Shown here piece after piece: positions 7,436 through 17,706 of a DNA stretch of 64,000 bases (position 1 is its first letter; each line of letters opens with the position of its first letter). The position numbers were made by a program, and so were the translations under genes. The notes under the pieces are model-generated. The model saw only the letters and a list, made by a program, of their open reading frames with translations, was not told the origin of the DNA and did not search any database. Origin of the DNA: Ruegeria sp. EL01 (GTDB lineage: Bacteria; Pseudomonadota; Alphaproteobacteria; Rhodobacterales; Rhodobacteraceae); the NCBI RefSeq assembly GCF_900313035.1, contig NZ_OMPS01000037.1, positions 83,243 to 147,242 of the forward strand, read 5' to 3'.

Positions 7436-9613
7436 TCACCTCAACCGCAGCGCGTTCAAAGACACCGTAATCGATGAGGTCGACATCGCCAAGGCCGCGA
7501 TCAAGGGCGTCGCCAGGCCAGCCACGGCCAGTGGCACGGCGATCACGTTATAGACGGTCGCGATCCGGAAGTTCTCGCGAATGCGCCGGGTGGCTTTGAC
7601 TGCTGTGTCACAGGCATCTGCAATGGGCGACAAATCGTTGCCCAGCAGCACGATATCTGATGCAACCCGCGCTGCATCCAATGCTGAGGCCGGAGAGATT
7701 GAAACATGGGCTGCCGCCAGTGCAGCGGTATCGTTCAGACCGTCGCCCACCATCAGCACGCGATGGCCATGACTGCCCAGTTCCTGAATGCGTTGGGCCT
7801 TATCCTGTGGCAAGGCTTCGGCCATCCACGTCTCGATCCCCAGCCTATCAGCCATTATACGCACGGCACCTTGCGAGTCACCAGAGATCAGAATGACGTC
7901 TTTGCCTGTGGACCGAAACGCCCGAACCGCGTCAACCGCGCCTTGACGTAAAGCATCCGAGAACTGGAAAGCCACGGGAGCCTTGTCGCCGATTGCCAAC
8001 CAGGCGAAGGTTTCCACACCTTGTTCACCTCCCACCCAGGCAGCGCGCCCCAGACGTACCCGTTGACCATGCAATTCACCTTCGGTTCCGTACCCTGGAA
8101 TCTCAGTGATCTCGCGCAGATCGGCAGGTTTTACCCCCGCCGCACGGGCCGCTTTGGCCAACGCTGCGGACAACGGATGTGCCGAGGCTTCGGCCAGTGC
8201 AAGTGCGACTTCAAGATCCTCGCGGGAATGCGCGCCCAGATTCGTTAGCTCCGGCGTCCCTGACGTGAGCGTACCTGTCTTGTCGAAAACAACCGTGTCC
8301 ACTTCGGACAATCGTTCCAGCGCAGTAGCATGTTTGATCAGCATCCCCTTGCGAAACAACCGGCCCGAGGCTGCCGTTGTGACCGCAGGCACCGCTAGAC
8401 CCAGTGCGCAGGGACAGGTGATTATCAAAACCGCCGCGGCGATATTCAGCGCCGTGCGTAGATCGCCTGAGTAGATGAGCCACCCCACAAAGCTGAGCGC
8501 TGACAGGATGTGAACGCCCGGCGCGTAAAGCTTGGCAGCCTTGTCTGCCAGCGACGTGTATCGCGACCGACCGGATTCGGCGATGGCCACCAGGTCAGCC
8601 ATGCGATGCAATGAGGTGTCTTCGCCTACCGCTGTCGCGCGGATCGTCAGAGGCCCTGTCAGGTTAACCTCGCCCGCACTAACAGAGTGGCCGATTTCAG
8701 CAAACACAGGCAGGGTTTCACCGGTCAATAACGAGCGATCCAATTCGGACCGGCCGGAAACGATTTGACCATCGACAGGCATCCGCCCCCCCGGGCGCAC
8801 CAGGATCAGGTCGCCCAAGTTCAACGTGGCGACGGCGACTTCTTTTTCGACCCCATCCATTACACGAATGGCGCGGGGAACCTCCAGCGCTGTCAATTCT
8901 TCGGCAGCAGACCGCGCTGCGGCCCGTGTGCGATAATCCAAATAGCGCCCAGCCAACAAAAAGAAGGTCAGGGTCAAAGCAGCATCAAAATATGCATGCT
9001 CGCCACTAAGCGCGGTTTCCCAAAGTGATGTGATCAACGCCAGCAGAATGGCCAGCACAATTGGCACATCCATATTCAGTCGTCTGACGCGCAGTGCGCT
9101 CCAGGCGTTGGCAAAGAAAGGTTGCGCGGAAAAGGCAATCGCAGGCAAGGCAATCGCAGCCGAAATCCAGTGGAACATGTCGCGCGTTGCGTCGCTTGCC
9201 CCGGACCAGACCGAGACAGACAGCAACATCACATTCATTGAGGCGAACCCGGCAACTGCCAACCTCATCAATAAATCGCGCCCAGCCTTGTTGGTCTGCG
9301 TAGCCGCCAAAGCGCCGGGGTCCAATTCATGCGCCTCAAACCCCACACCTTCCAACACGGGGATCAAATCTGCGGCCGACGTCTCGGGCACAGCTTTGAT
9401 CATGGCGCGTTTAAGCGTCAGGTTCACCCGCGCATCTTCGACACCGGGATGGGCATTCAGTTCTCGTTCAACCGTCGCAATGCAGGCCGAACAATGAATA
9501 CCCGGCAGAGACAAGGCGATTTGCACATCTTCCGGAATGGGGCGGGCAGGCTCTGGCGGCGTGGCAATGCAACCCGGACAAGCCGCAGTACCGGAAGAAA
9601 GGTGCGCTGTCAC
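7436..9613 (-). CDS. ccoI: Copper-translocating P1B-type ATPase for cbb3 oxidase assembly
   Basis: A 725-residue heavy-metal P-type ATPase that exports copper for CuB of the cbb3 oxidase. It has an N-terminal Cys-rich tail (CPGCIATPP), one heavy-metal-associated domain with IHCSACIATVE, TGE in SLLTGETLPVF, the membrane CPC in ITCPCALGL (about residue 396), the phosphorylated Asp in DKTGTLT (about residue 442), HP in ASAHPLSA and the hinge GDGLNDTAAL. The distribution of motifs and the neighbours ccoS and ccoH make this CcoI/FixI rather than the general efflux ATPase CopA. Confidence 0.96.
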   Translation of the reverse strand: MTAHLSSGTAACPGCIATPPEPARPIPEDVQIALSLPGIHCSACIATVERELNAHPGVEDARVNLTLKRAMIKAVPETSAADLIPVLEGVGFEAHELDPGALAATQTNKAGRDLLMRLAVAGFASMNVMLLSVSVWSGASDATRDMFHWISAAIALPAIAFSAQPFFANAWSALRVRRLNMDVPIVLAILLALITSLWETALSGEHAYFDAALTLTFFLLAGRYLDYRTRAAARSAAEELTALEVPRAIRVMDGVEKEVAVATLNLGDLILVRPGGRMPVDGQIVSGRSELDRSLLTGETLPVFAEIGHSVSAGEVNLTGPLTIRATAVGEDTSLHRMADLVAIAESGRSRYTSLADKAAKLYAPGVHILSALSFVGWLIYSGDLRTALNIAAAVLIITCPCALGLAVPAVTTAASGRLFRKGMLIKHATALERLSEVDTVVFDKTGTLTSGTPELTNLGAHSREDLEVALALAEASAHPLSAALAKAARAAGVKPADLREITEIPGYGTEGELHGQRVRLGRAAWVGGEQGVETFAWLAIGDKAPVAFQFSDALRQGAVDAVRAFRSTGKDVILISGDSQGAVRIMADRLGIETWMAEALPQDKAQRIQELGSHGHRVLMVGDGLNDTAALAAAHVSISPASALDAARVASDIVLLGNDLSPIADACDTAVKATRRIRENFRIATVYNVIAVPLAVAGLATPLIAALAMSTSSITVSLNALRLR

Positions 9614-9618
9614 AGCCC

Positions 9619-10077
9619 CTACCCTTTCACATAAAACGGAACGCGCTGCGCAAACTCTGCGCCGTCGCTGTCGCGCGCCACCAACCGGACGTTCCAGTTT
9701 CCCTCACCCAATGTGGCGGGTGTGGCATAGGCCGTCCCGTCGAACGAAAAATCCGGTGTGAAATCGTCGCGCACATGGGTTGCGCGCCCGACTACAGCCT
9801 GAAGTTCGGCCACCTGAACCGGTGCACCACTTTGGTCCGTGATATGCAGGATCAACAGACCACCTTTGACCTCGGCCCGAATTTCCCAACCCAATGCCTG
9901 ATGTTCTTTCAGTCGCGTGTTGAACTCCTGACTGGCCACGTAAGAATTCTTGACCTCAAGCCCCGGGAAGGTTTTGACCGCGCTGTAGGCCAGCACAAGG
10001 TTCACGCCAATAATCACGGTGAACGCCGCGACAAAAACCGCCAAAGCGTGTTTTCCGGTGAATTTTCGCTCAGCCAT
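9619..10077 (-). CDS. ccoH: FixH-family cbb3 assembly protein
   Basis: A 152-residue membrane-anchored periplasmic protein: one membrane helix (ALAVFVAAFTVIIGVNLVLA, about residues 11-30) followed by a beta-rich domain ending NWNVRLVARDSDGAEFAQRVPFYV. FixH/CcoH interacts with the assembling cbb3 complex and with CcoI. It follows ccoG by two bases and precedes ccoI by five, so translation is likely coupled. Confidence 0.93.
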   Translation of the reverse strand: MAERKFTGKHALAVFVAAFTVIIGVNLVLAYSAVKTFPGLEVKNSYVASQEFNTRLKEHQALGWEIRAEVKGGLLILHITDQSGAPVQVAELQAVVGRATHVRDDFTPDFSFDGTAYATPATLGEGNWNVRLVARDSDGAEFAQRVPFYVKG

Positions 10078-10079
10078 GA

Positions 10080-11507
10080 TCAGTTCCCTCGTCCATTGAA
10101 CGTGGTGTCCTTATAGGCGCGTTCACCGCTGCTCAGGTCTTCCACCCAGATCCGCACCGGCGTTGCATCAGCGCTTGCAGGCACCGTATCCTTGGAAGAC
10201 ACGATGTACACGCGGGTCAATTGTGCCGTATCCGCAGTGACGTTCACAGTGTCAATTTCCGTGCCCTCGATTGCCAGTTTCATCGCAGAATCGCCGGTCA
10301 GAGACAGCTTGAACAACCGATCCTCGCCATGCTTGTTGCGCAACCGAACGTCATATGTGTTGCGGATCGTGCCATCTGAAAGGGTTACGAAAGTTGGGTT
10401 TCGCACCGGCGCGACGGTCAGATCGATGTCCGAGCGGATGAACAAGGCAAACATCAGCGCAAAGCCAACCAGCGACCAAAGCGCGGTGTACATAACGGTG
10501 CGGGGGCGGAAGACATGTTTCCAAACGCTTCTGGGTGGCTCACCCGATCGTTCGTTGGTTTCGTCACTCAGCGCCATGTAGTCAACCAGACCCCGAGGTT
10601 TGCCAATCTTGGCCATCATGTCGTCGCACGCGTCGATACATAAGGCACACGTGATGCATTCCAGCTGCTGGCCATCCCGTATGTCGATGCCCACAGGACA
10701 GACATTCACGCAGGCCATGCAATCAATACAATCGCCCAGCTCAGAATCGGTCGTCCGCTTGCCTTTGCCACGAGGCTCGCCCCGCCATTCGCGATAACCA
10801 ACGACCAGCGTGTCCTCATCCATCATTGCAGCCTGAATGCGCGGCCAGGGGCACGCATAGATACAAATCTGCTCACGAGCGAACCCGCCGAAGAAAAAGG
10901 TCGTTCCGGTCAGGATCAACATGGTTGTGTAGGCAACCGGATGCGCATTGCCGGTCACCAGATCCCGCGCCAGAGTTGGGGCATCGGCAAAATAGAATAC
11001 CCACGCGCCACCCGTGGCCAGGCCGATCAGGAACCAGGATACCCATTTCGTCAGCCGAAGCCTTGCTTTGCGGAGATCCATTTTCTCCTGCCGTTGCAAT
11101 CGCAACCGGGCATTTCGGTCACCTTCGATCCAGCGCTCGACCAGAATGAAAAGGTCGGTCCAGACGGTCTGCGGGCAGGCATATCCGCACCACACGCGAC
11201 CAAGAGCCGAGGTGAACAGGAACAGGCCAAGACCCGCCATGATCAGCAGACCTGCCACAAAATAGAACTCGTGCGGCCAGATCTCGATCCAGAAAAAGTA
11301 AAACCGGCGGTTTGCCAAGTCCAGCAGGACTGCCTGATCCGGCAGGCTGGGGCCGCGATCCCACCTGATCCACGGTGTCACATAATAGATGCCCAGCGTA
11401 ACCAGAAGTATGATCCATTTCAGATTGCGAAACGGACCGGATACGCGCCTTGGGAAAATGGGCTCTCGGGGGGCGTACAGGCTGGGTGCGGGATCGGAAT
11501 CGCTCAC
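10080..11507 (-). CDS. ccoG: Cbb3 oxidase accessory protein CcoG (polyferredoxin-like, FixG/RdxA)
   Basis: A 475-residue membrane iron-sulfur protein. Several membrane helices occupy the N-terminal half; a CGYACPQTVW motif lies near residue 112 and the ferredoxin-type cluster ligands read CIDCMACVNVCPVGIDIRDG then CITCALCIDACD near residues 260-300. The C-terminal third is an Ig-like periplasmic domain. CcoG is a cupric reductase acting in copper delivery for cbb3 oxidase. It leads ccoGHIS, and an FNR box lies 62 bases upstream of its start. Confidence 0.96.
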   Translation of the reverse strand: MSDSDPAPSLYAPREPIFPRRVSGPFRNLKWIILLVTLGIYYVTPWIRWDRGPSLPDQAVLLDLANRRFYFFWIEIWPHEFYFVAGLLIMAGLGLFLFTSALGRVWCGYACPQTVWTDLFILVERWIEGDRNARLRLQRQEKMDLRKARLRLTKWVSWFLIGLATGGAWVFYFADAPTLARDLVTGNAHPVAYTTMLILTGTTFFFGGFAREQICIYACPWPRIQAAMMDEDTLVVGYREWRGEPRGKGKRTTDSELGDCIDCMACVNVCPVGIDIRDGQQLECITCALCIDACDDMMAKIGKPRGLVDYMALSDETNERSGEPPRSVWKHVFRPRTVMYTALWSLVGFALMFALFIRSDIDLTVAPVRNPTFVTLSDGTIRNTYDVRLRNKHGEDRLFKLSLTGDSAMKLAIEGTEIDTVNVTADTAQLTRVYIVSSKDTVPASADATPVRIWVEDLSSGERAYKDTTFNGRGN

Positions 11508-11568
11508 TGGCTGGCTCCACTAATGGATGTTCTTGGAACGCTTCTTCCAGATCATGTGCTGGTAAACT

Positions 11569-11582
11569 TTGACATGGGTCAA
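11569..11582. promoter_or_regulatory. FNR box upstream of ccoGHIS
   Basis: TTGACATGGGTCAA is a perfect palindromic TTGAC-N4-GTCAA site, matching the FnrL consensus class. It is centred about 68 bases before the ccoG ATG and 30 bases past the LysR-gene stop, implying oxygen-dependent transcription of ccoGHIS independent of the LysR gene. Confidence 0.85.
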
Positions 11583-11605
11583 AACGCGCATCAAACAAAC
11601 ATCTT

Positions 11606-12484
11606 TTAACACATTTCCCGTGCCTGATGTTTTAGCCATCTCACAAAGGTCTTCACGGCCGGTCTGACAGGCGTTTTACCAGTCAATACGTGGTATCCGC
11701 TGCCTTCCGACTCGGCATACAGTTCAATCAGCCGACCCGAGGCGATGTCCTGCTCGACGAAATGTCGCACGGTGGCCGTCACTCCCTGACCCGCGCGAAG
11801 CCCCTCCAGCAGCAAATTCCCCGGAAGAGAGATACTTCCGGCGCTGGGTCCGTGATCCACACCGCGTTTGGCCAGCCATGTCGTCGCCTCGGTTGTTCCG
11901 AATTCCTCTAGCCATGGCAGCTGGCCAAGATCTTCTGGAGTCCACGAAGTCTTGTCCCCCAGCAAACTGGGCGCTGCAACAATGACAAATGGCGTTTCAA
12001 GCAACATCTCGCCGTCGACCCCGGGCCAGCCGCCTACACCGTATCGGATTGCAACATCCACCCCGCCGGGGTTTAGCGTGACAAGGTGCGGGGTCGGATC
12101 GAGCGCCAGATTCACGTTAGGATGTTCCGCCTGAAAAGCCGGCAGGCGCGGCATCAACCAGAACGCCGCAAAGGATGCGGTCAGTGAAACATGAACCGGG
12201 CGTTCTTCGCCTGTCCGCATCAAATCCTCGACAGCGGTACCGATTGAACCAAACCCAAGTTGCAAAGCACGTGCCAGTTGCTGCCCTTCTGTGGTCAGCG
12301 ACAACGACTTTCCAGTTCGGTCCAACAAGGCGACACCCATGTGCTTTTCCAAGGCGCGCAATTGTTGGCTTATTGCAGCATGGCTGACATTTAGCGCGGC
12401 CCCGGCCAAAACCACACCACCCTTTTCAGCAAAGGCTGAGAAGGCTCTGAGCGAAGCCAGCGGCGGTAGGTTGAGCCAATCCAT
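11606..12484 (-). CDS. LysR-family transcriptional regulator (GcvA-like)
   Basis: A 292-residue LTTR. The N-terminal winged helix reads LPPLASLRAFSAFAEKG then ALNVSHAAISQQLRALEKHMG, closest in style to the GcvA subgroup. The C-terminal part is a standard effector-binding domain (HVSLTASFAAFWLMPRLPAF onward). Its start codon sits inside the perfect inverted repeat ATATGTAA-N7-TTACATAT, a likely autoregulatory site, and a small ORF is transcribed away from it. The gene interrupts the otherwise continuous cco block; target and effector are unknown. Confidence 0.93.
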   Translation of the reverse strand: MDWLNLPPLASLRAFSAFAEKGGVVLAGAALNVSHAAISQQLRALEKHMGVALLDRTGKSLSLTTEGQQLARALQLGFGSIGTAVEDLMRTGEERPVHVSLTASFAAFWLMPRLPAFQAEHPNVNLALDPTPHLVTLNPGGVDVAIRYGVGGWPGVDGEMLLETPFVIVAAPSLLGDKTSWTPEDLGQLPWLEEFGTTEATTWLAKRGVDHGPSAGSISLPGNLLLEGLRAGQGVTATVRHFVEQDIASGRLIELYAESEGSGYHVLTGKTPVRPAVKTFVRWLKHQAREMC

Positions 12485-12505
12485 ATGTAATTTCCCCTTA
12501 CATAT
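12483..12505. promoter_or_regulatory. Probable LysR operator between the LysR gene and the divergent small ORF
   Basis: ATATGTAA (12483-12490) and TTACATAT (12498-12505) form a perfect dyad with a seven-base centre and contain a T-N11-A core. The dyad overlaps the start codon of the LysR gene and lies 80 bases before the small divergent ORF, a typical LTTR arrangement. Confidence 0.6.
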
Positions 12506-12584
12506 AAGAATTGCAATTGAGTCGCATTTCTTGCCTCAAAGATCAATCCTGAAGCTGTTCCAATTCAATCAGAGGAGAGATCCG

Positions 12585-12743
12585 ATGCTCTCGGTCTTTG
12601 CCAGAACTTTCATGAACGCCACCCAAATGCGTGGGCCTGATGACTATCACGCGCGGCGCAAGGACACCCCGCAAAAACGTTGGCTGCCGGATGCGCATTG
12701 GTGGAAAGAGGACATCCGTGACGGCAATGCTCCACGCCATTGA
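12585..12743 (+). CDS. Small unknown protein divergent from the LysR regulator
   Basis: A 52-residue ORF preceded by a strong AGAGGAGAGA ribosome site five bases before its ATG. The product begins MLSVFARTFMNATQMRGPDD and is rich in charged and aromatic residues (KRWLPDAHWWKED), with no signal peptide or membrane helix. I do not recognise the family. Its position head-to-head with a LysR gene, with a dyad between them, suggests that the regulator controls it. It ends before two stem-loops shared with convergent ccoP. Confidence 0.6.
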   Translation: MLSVFARTFMNATQMRGPDDYHARRKDTPQKRWLPDAHWWKEDIRDGNAPRH

Positions 12744-12800
12744 GGTGGGGCTGCGTACCTGTCTGGACCGGATCCGATCCGGCATGTAATCTGAAAAGTA

Positions 12801-12846
12801 GCACCGGCTGTTCTGGAAACGCGCGAACAGATGGAACAGCCGGTGC
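12801..12846. terminator. Long stem-loop downstream of ccoP and the small ORF
   Basis: GCACCGGCTGTTC (12801-12813) pairs perfectly with GAACAGCCGGTGC (12834-12846). It lies between the convergent ccoP and the 52-residue ORF. There is no U-run, so it may act as a 3'-end stabilising or Rho-assisted structure. Confidence 0.55.
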
Positions 12847-12851
12847 CCTAA

Positions 12852-12877
12852 CCTCCGGGCGGAGCACCGCCCGGAGG
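12852..12877. terminator. Second GC-rich stem-loop next to the ccoP stop
   Basis: CCTCCGGGCGG and CCGCCCGGAGG form an 11-pair stem with an AGCA loop, 14 bases past the ccoP stop. With the neighbouring 13-pair stem it probably marks the end of ccoNOQP transcripts. Confidence 0.6.
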
Positions 12878-12890
12878 TATTCCTGACCCG

Positions 12891-13754
12891 TTACTGACCG
12901 CCACCCAGTTGGTGGACATAGGCAGACACAGCGCGGATCTGTGCCTCGGTCAATCGGGTATCCCATGGAGGCATGATGCCAAAGCGGCTGTACTTGACCG
13001 TCTCGGTCAATGCCTCTTCGCTGCCACCATAAAGCCAGATAGCGTCTGTCAGGTTCGGTGCGCCCTGGAAGACATCGCCGGTGCCGTCTTCTCCGTGACA
13101 GGCTGAACAATTGTCTTCAAAGACGACTTTACCCGCCTGCGCGGCTGCATCATCGCTCTGCGCATTTGTCAGTGACATCACATATTGAACTACCTGAGTG
13201 ATCTCTTCCGGCTCAAGGATCTCGCCGAAGGCAGGCATCTCGGAATAGCGCGTGTCGTCGCTTTCCTCACTGCGGATGCCATAGCTGACGGTGGTTACGA
13301 TATCATCCAACGCACCGCCCCATAGCCAGGCGTCGTCCAACAGATTCGGAAAACCGGTTGCGCCTTGCGCGCCCGAGCCATGACACTGCGCGCACCACGT
13401 GCGGAATACGGCACCGCCCGAGTTTACCGCGTATTGTTGTAGCTCTGCGTCCTTGGCGATGTCATCCAACGGGGTTTCGACCAGCTTGGCATTCCACGGC
13501 GCGTTTGCCTCTTCAAAGGCGACCATTTCCTGCTGTACCAATTCGCGCGAGGACCACCCCAGAACACCTGCAGTTGCGGACTGTACCAGAGGCCATGCGG
13601 GATACATGATCGTATAGATGACGGCCCAGATGATGGTGACGTAGAAGGTCCACAACCACCAGCGTGGCATCGGGTTGTCGAATTCCTCGATTCCGTCCCA
13701 GGTGTGGCCAGTGGTGTTCGGATCACCCGGCTGTTTTTCAGGTGTCTTGCTCAT
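12891..13754 (-). CDS. ccoP: Cbb3-type cytochrome c oxidase subunit III (dihaem)
   Basis: A 287-residue membrane-anchored dihaem cytochrome c that passes electrons to CcoO/CcoN. An N-terminal hydrophobic segment ([20 protein letters not shown], about residues 33-52) anchors it; two haem c sites, CAQCHG (about residue 120) and CSACHG (about residue 210), define the family. It overlaps the ccoQ stop by four bases and ends the ccoNOQP operon. Confidence 0.97.
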   Translation of the reverse strand: MSKTPEKQPGDPNTTGHTWDGIEEFDNPMPRWWLWTFYVTIIWAVIYTIMYPAWPLVQSATAGVLGWSSRELVQQEMVAFEEANAPWNAKLVETPLDDIAKDAELQQYAVNSGGAVFRTWCAQCHGSGAQGATGFPNLLDDAWLWGGALDDIVTTVSYGIRSEESDDTRYSEMPAFGEILEPEEITQVVQYVMSLTNAQSDDAAAQAGKVVFEDNCSACHGEDGTGDVFQGAPNLTDAIWLYGGSEEALTETVKYSRFGIMPPWDTRLTEAQIRAVSAYVHQLGGGQ

Positions 13755-13939
13755 TTACTCGCCTCCTTGGAATCGGCGGGTTTGTCTTGATGCCGGAACG
13801 GGATGTTGGCGGTGTCCTTGTATTCTTTGCTGGCGCCGGGGCGAAAAACCCAGATGACGATGCCAATGAAAAAGACGAACAACAGCAGCAACATCCAGCT
13901 ATCCGCGAACTGCCTGAGGATTGTGTATTCTTCCATCAC
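13751..13939 (-). CDS. ccoQ: Cbb3-type oxidase small subunit CcoQ
   Basis: A 62-residue single-span protein: [20 protein letters not shown], helix continuing [12 protein letters not shown], then a polar tail with [17 protein letters not shown]. CcoQ stabilises the oxidase. Size, helix placement and position between ccoO and ccoP are diagnostic. Confidence 0.92.
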   Translation of the reverse strand: MMEEYTILRQFADSWMLLLLFVFFIGIVIWVFRPGASKEYKDTANIPFRHQDKPADSKEASK

Positions 13940-13947
13940 ACCCTCCT

Positions 13948-14676
<729 letters not shown>

Positions 14677-14690
14677 TGCTCCGGCCCTCC

Positions 14691-16298
14691 TTATTCAGCC
14701 GGGACCGCAACGGTCAGGCTGGCCTCTTTGGCCGGCGCTTTCCGTACAGTCATCCACAGGTTGTAGCACATGATCACTGAGCCAGCGAGGAACAGGACCC
14801 CACCCAGACCACGCACCACATACATCGGGAACTTGGCGGCCACGGTGTCGGCGAACGAATTCACCAGGAAGCCATTGGCATCTACTTCGCGCCACATCAG
14901 GCCTTCCATGATACCGGTGACCCACATCGACGCGGCATATAGAACGATGCCGATTGTCGCGAGCCAGAAGTGCCAGCTGACCATCTGCAGCGAGTACAGA
15001 CGCTCTCGCTTCCACAGAACAGGCACCAGAAAGTACAGCGCGCCAAAGGTGATCATACCGTTCCAGCCCAGCGCGCCTGAATGCACGTGCCCGATAGTCC
15101 AGTCGGTGTAGTGGCTGAGGCTGTTGACCGCGCGGATCGACATCATCGGGCCTTCGAACGTGGACATGCCGTAGAAGCCGACCGAGATCACCATCATGCG
15201 GATCACCGGGTCGGTGCGCAGTTTGTCCCATGCACCAGACAGAGTCATCAGGCCATTGATCATACCACCCCAGGACGGCATCCACAGCACGATCGAGAAC
15301 ACCATGCCCAGCGTCGATGCCCAGTCAGGCAGCGCGGTATAGTGCAGATGGTGCGGACCGGCCCAGATATACAGGAAGATCAGTGCCCAGAAGTGGATGA
15401 TCGACAGCTTGTAGCTGAACACTGGACGTTCGGCCTGTTTTGGGATGAAATAGTACATCATCCCCAGGAAGCCCGCAGTCAGGAAAAAGCCCACGGCGTT
15501 GTGGCCGTACCACCACTGGATCATGGCGTCTTGCACACCCGACCAGACGATTACGGATTTCGAACCCCAGATGCTGACAGGGACAGTCATGTTGTTGACC
15601 AGATGCAGCATCGCGACCGTCACGATGAAGGCCAGATAGAACCAGTTTGCCACGTAGATGTGGGGCTCTTTCCGCTTGACGATCGTGCCCAGATAGACGG
15701 CCAGATAGGCCACCCAGACAACGGTCAGCCACAGGTCAACGTACCATTCAGGCTCGGCATATTCCTTGGATTGGGTTCCGCCCAGTACATAGCCTGTCGC
15801 AGCCAGAACGATGAACAGCTGGTATCCCCAGAACACGAACCATGCGAGGTTTCCGCCCCAAAGGCGCGCAGCACTGGTCCGCTGAACCACGTAAAACGAG
15901 GTTGCGATCAATGCATTTCCGCCAAAGGCAAAGATAACTGCCGAAGTGTGCAACGGCCGCAAACGCCCAAAATTCAGGTAACCCTGCGCCCATTCAAAGT
16001 TTAGCTCAGGAAAAGCCAGCTGAAACGCGATGAAGGTTCCCGCAAGGAACCCGACCACACCCCAAAAGGCGGTTGCGATCACGCCATAACGTATCACGTC
16101 GTCCATATACTCTGACGAGCGGTCTACAAGGATATCTGGCTCATCGGTGTTGCGTAGCGTCCAGATGAACAGTCCACCGGCAATCAACATCACCAGCACC
16201 GCATGCACCTGATACGCCAAATCCCGTGCGTAGTTGGACCCGATCGCTGCGAACAGCACGACCAGCCCAAGCACGATCAGCTTGATGTAATTCGACAT
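14691..16298 (-). CDS. ccoN: Cbb3-type cytochrome c oxidase catalytic subunit I
   Basis: A 535-residue haem-copper oxidase subunit with about twelve membrane helices, carrying haem b, haem b3 and CuB. Conserved segments include [19 protein letters not shown] (haem ligand His), [19 protein letters not shown] (CuB His region) and [20 protein letters not shown] (haem ligand His pair). It is the terminal high-affinity oxidase used at low oxygen. An FNR box 100 bases upstream indicates FnrL control. Confidence 0.98.
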   Translation of the reverse strand: MSNYIKLIVLGLVVLFAAIGSNYARDLAYQVHAVLVMLIAGGLFIWTLRNTDEPDILVDRSSEYMDDVIRYGVIATAFWGVVGFLAGTFIAFQLAFPELNFEWAQGYLNFGRLRPLHTSAVIFAFGGNALIATSFYVVQRTSAARLWGGNLAWFVFWGYQLFIVLAATGYVLGGTQSKEYAEPEWYVDLWLTVVWVAYLAVYLGTIVKRKEPHIYVANWFYLAFIVTVAMLHLVNNMTVPVSIWGSKSVIVWSGVQDAMIQWWYGHNAVGFFLTAGFLGMMYYFIPKQAERPVFSYKLSIIHFWALIFLYIWAGPHHLHYTALPDWASTLGMVFSIVLWMPSWGGMINGLMTLSGAWDKLRTDPVIRMMVISVGFYGMSTFEGPMMSIRAVNSLSHYTDWTIGHVHSGALGWNGMITFGALYFLVPVLWKRERLYSLQMVSWHFWLATIGIVLYAASMWVTGIMEGLMWREVDANGFLVNSFADTVAAKFPMYVVRGLGGVLFLAGSVIMCYNLWMTVRKAPAKEASLTVAVPAE

Positions 16299-16397
16299 TT
16301 TGCGTCCCTTTGAATTGCCTCACGCGATTCTGATTCCCTTGCCGCGCAAGACCCTTTTGTCTGGCTGCTGTTTTGTCGGACAGCGACCATTGCTGCT

Positions 16398-16411
16398 TTG
16401 ATCTGTGTCAA
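16398..16411. promoter_or_regulatory. FNR box between divergent ccoNOQP and uspA-type gene
   Basis: TTGATCTGTGTCAA matches TTGAT-N4-GTCAA. It is centred about 106 bases before ccoN and 95 bases before the universal stress gene, so one site could serve both promoters. Confidence 0.8.
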
Positions 16412-16499
16412 GACAATAACCCGATTTCTGTGACAGGCATAAGCTGATGAATGGGTTACCTGGTCGCATGGGACCAAATGCTCAAAATATGAGGTCGAT

Positions 16500-17339
16500 A
16501 TGGGCTATAAATCTCTTCTCACGGTTATGACCGAAACACAGACAGCTCAGGCAGCATTGGCACAGATGGCGGCATTGGCAGAAGCGCAGGATGCTCATGC
16601 CGAAGCGTTGTGTCTGGGTGTGGATCGTAGTCAGACCGGCTATTATTACGCCGGAGCCAACGCACTGATCCTTCAGGAAACTCTGAACCGGGCCAATGCC
16701 GAGGCGGACGAGGTGCTGAATTTCGCTAAGGACTTTCTGGGCAAGACCGGCGTTCGCTGGTCCGCCGAAAACGGCGTCGCGCAAATTGCGGATATCGGTC
16801 GCCACGTGGCGCACCGCGCGCGGTTCTCGGATCTGGTGGTCCTTCCCCATCCCTATGGCGAGGATCGGGGGGCCGAGGCGGAACCAATAGTCGAAGCCGC
16901 CATGTTCGAAGGTCATGCCCCTGTTCTGGTGGTTCCCAGTGACGCCGAGCCGTTTTCTGTGCCGCGCAAAGTGATGATTGCCTGGAACGAGAGCATCGAA
17001 GCCATGCGCGCCATTCGCCGCGCCTTGCCCTTCCTAAAACAAGCCGACGTGGCGCATATCGTGGTGATCGACCCTCCACGCCACGGCCCGGATCGGTCCG
17101 ATCCCGGTGGAATGTTGTCCCAGATGCTGGCACGGCACGGCGTGAAATGCGAGATCGAAGTTCTTAGCAAAACCATGACCCGAGTGTCCGACATTCTGAA
17201 CCGCCACGCGTCAGATACGGAATCAGATCTAATCGTCATGGGGGCCTATGGTCACTCGCGGTTCCGCGAGGCCATTCTGGGCGGTGCAACACGTAACATG
17301 CTGGAACAGTCGGTCGTGCCGGTTTTCCTCGCCCACTGA
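16500..17339 (+). CDS. Tandem-domain universal stress protein
   Basis: A 279-residue protein with two UspA folds. The second copy carries the nucleotide-binding signature GAYGHSRFREAILGGATRNM (G-2x-G-9x-G(S/T)-like) near the C terminus; the first copy begins GYKSLLTVMTETQTAQAAL and is more divergent. Double-Usp proteins next to oxygen-regulated respiratory genes are common in alphaproteobacteria. Its promoter region shares an FNR box with ccoN, suggesting low-oxygen induction. Ligand and role are not known. Confidence 0.9.
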   Translation: MGYKSLLTVMTETQTAQAALAQMAALAEAQDAHAEALCLGVDRSQTGYYYAGANALILQETLNRANAEADEVLNFAKDFLGKTGVRWSAENGVAQIADIGRHVAHRARFSDLVVLPHPYGEDRGAEAEPIVEAAMFEGHAPVLVVPSDAEPFSVPRKVMIAWNESIEAMRAIRRALPFLKQADVAHIVVIDPPRHGPDRSDPGGMLSQMLARHGVKCEIEVLSKTMTRVSDILNRHASDTESDLIVMGAYGHSRFREAILGGATRNMLEQSVVPVFLAH

Positions 17340-17353
17340 TCTGAAAAATTCAG

Positions 17354-17377
17354 TAAGCCGCCCGACAAGGCGGCTTA
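17354..17377. terminator. Bidirectional stem-loop between convergent uspA-type and GlsB-type genes
   Basis: TAAGCCGCC and GGCGGCTTA form a perfect nine-pair stem with a CGACAA loop, five bases before the stop of the convergent GlsB-type gene and 15 bases after the Usp stop. A T-rich tract appears on the minus-strand side (AATTTTTC). Confidence 0.7.
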
Positions 17378-17381
17378 TCTA

Positions 17382-17633
17382 TCAGCGTCGTATCAATCCG
17401 ATCAAGAACAGCAAGATCACGGCGCCGACGGTGGCAAACAGGATTGACGAGATCAAACCGCCGCCAACAGCGAACCCAAGTGCCGGGAATATCAAACCCG
17501 CCAGAAAGGCCCCGACAATCCCGACAATTATGTTCCCGATCAGGCCAAAGCCGCGGCCTTCCATTATCTTTCCCGACAACCAACCGGCGATTGCACCGAT
17601 CAATACCATTGCCAAAAGACTACTGAATGTCAT
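17382..17633 (-). CDS. GlsB/YeaQ/YmgE-family small membrane protein
   Basis: An 83-residue, three-helix membrane protein rich in glycine, starting MTFSSLLAMVLIGAIAGWLS and containing GLIGNIIVGIVGAFLAGLIF. This is the transglycosylase-associated (GlsB/YeaQ/YmgE) family, which is stress-linked but has no established biochemical role. It lies between the Usp gene and fnrL; whether it belongs to the FnrL regulon cannot be seen. Confidence 0.88.
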   Translation of the reverse strand: MTFSSLLAMVLIGAIAGWLSGKIMEGRGFGLIGNIIVGIVGAFLAGLIFPALGFAVGGGLISSILFATVGAVILLFLIGLIRR

Positions 17634-17706
17634 GCGCTGCTCCTGATATTCGTTTCATCCAGGCCAGTAGATCACGGCTGCAGCACGGGGTCACGTAGGA
17701 ACCTGA

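Noticed and set aside
15081..16004. 307-codon open frame antisense to ccoN
   Set aside because: His/Arg/Gln-rich shadow of the ccoN coding sequence.
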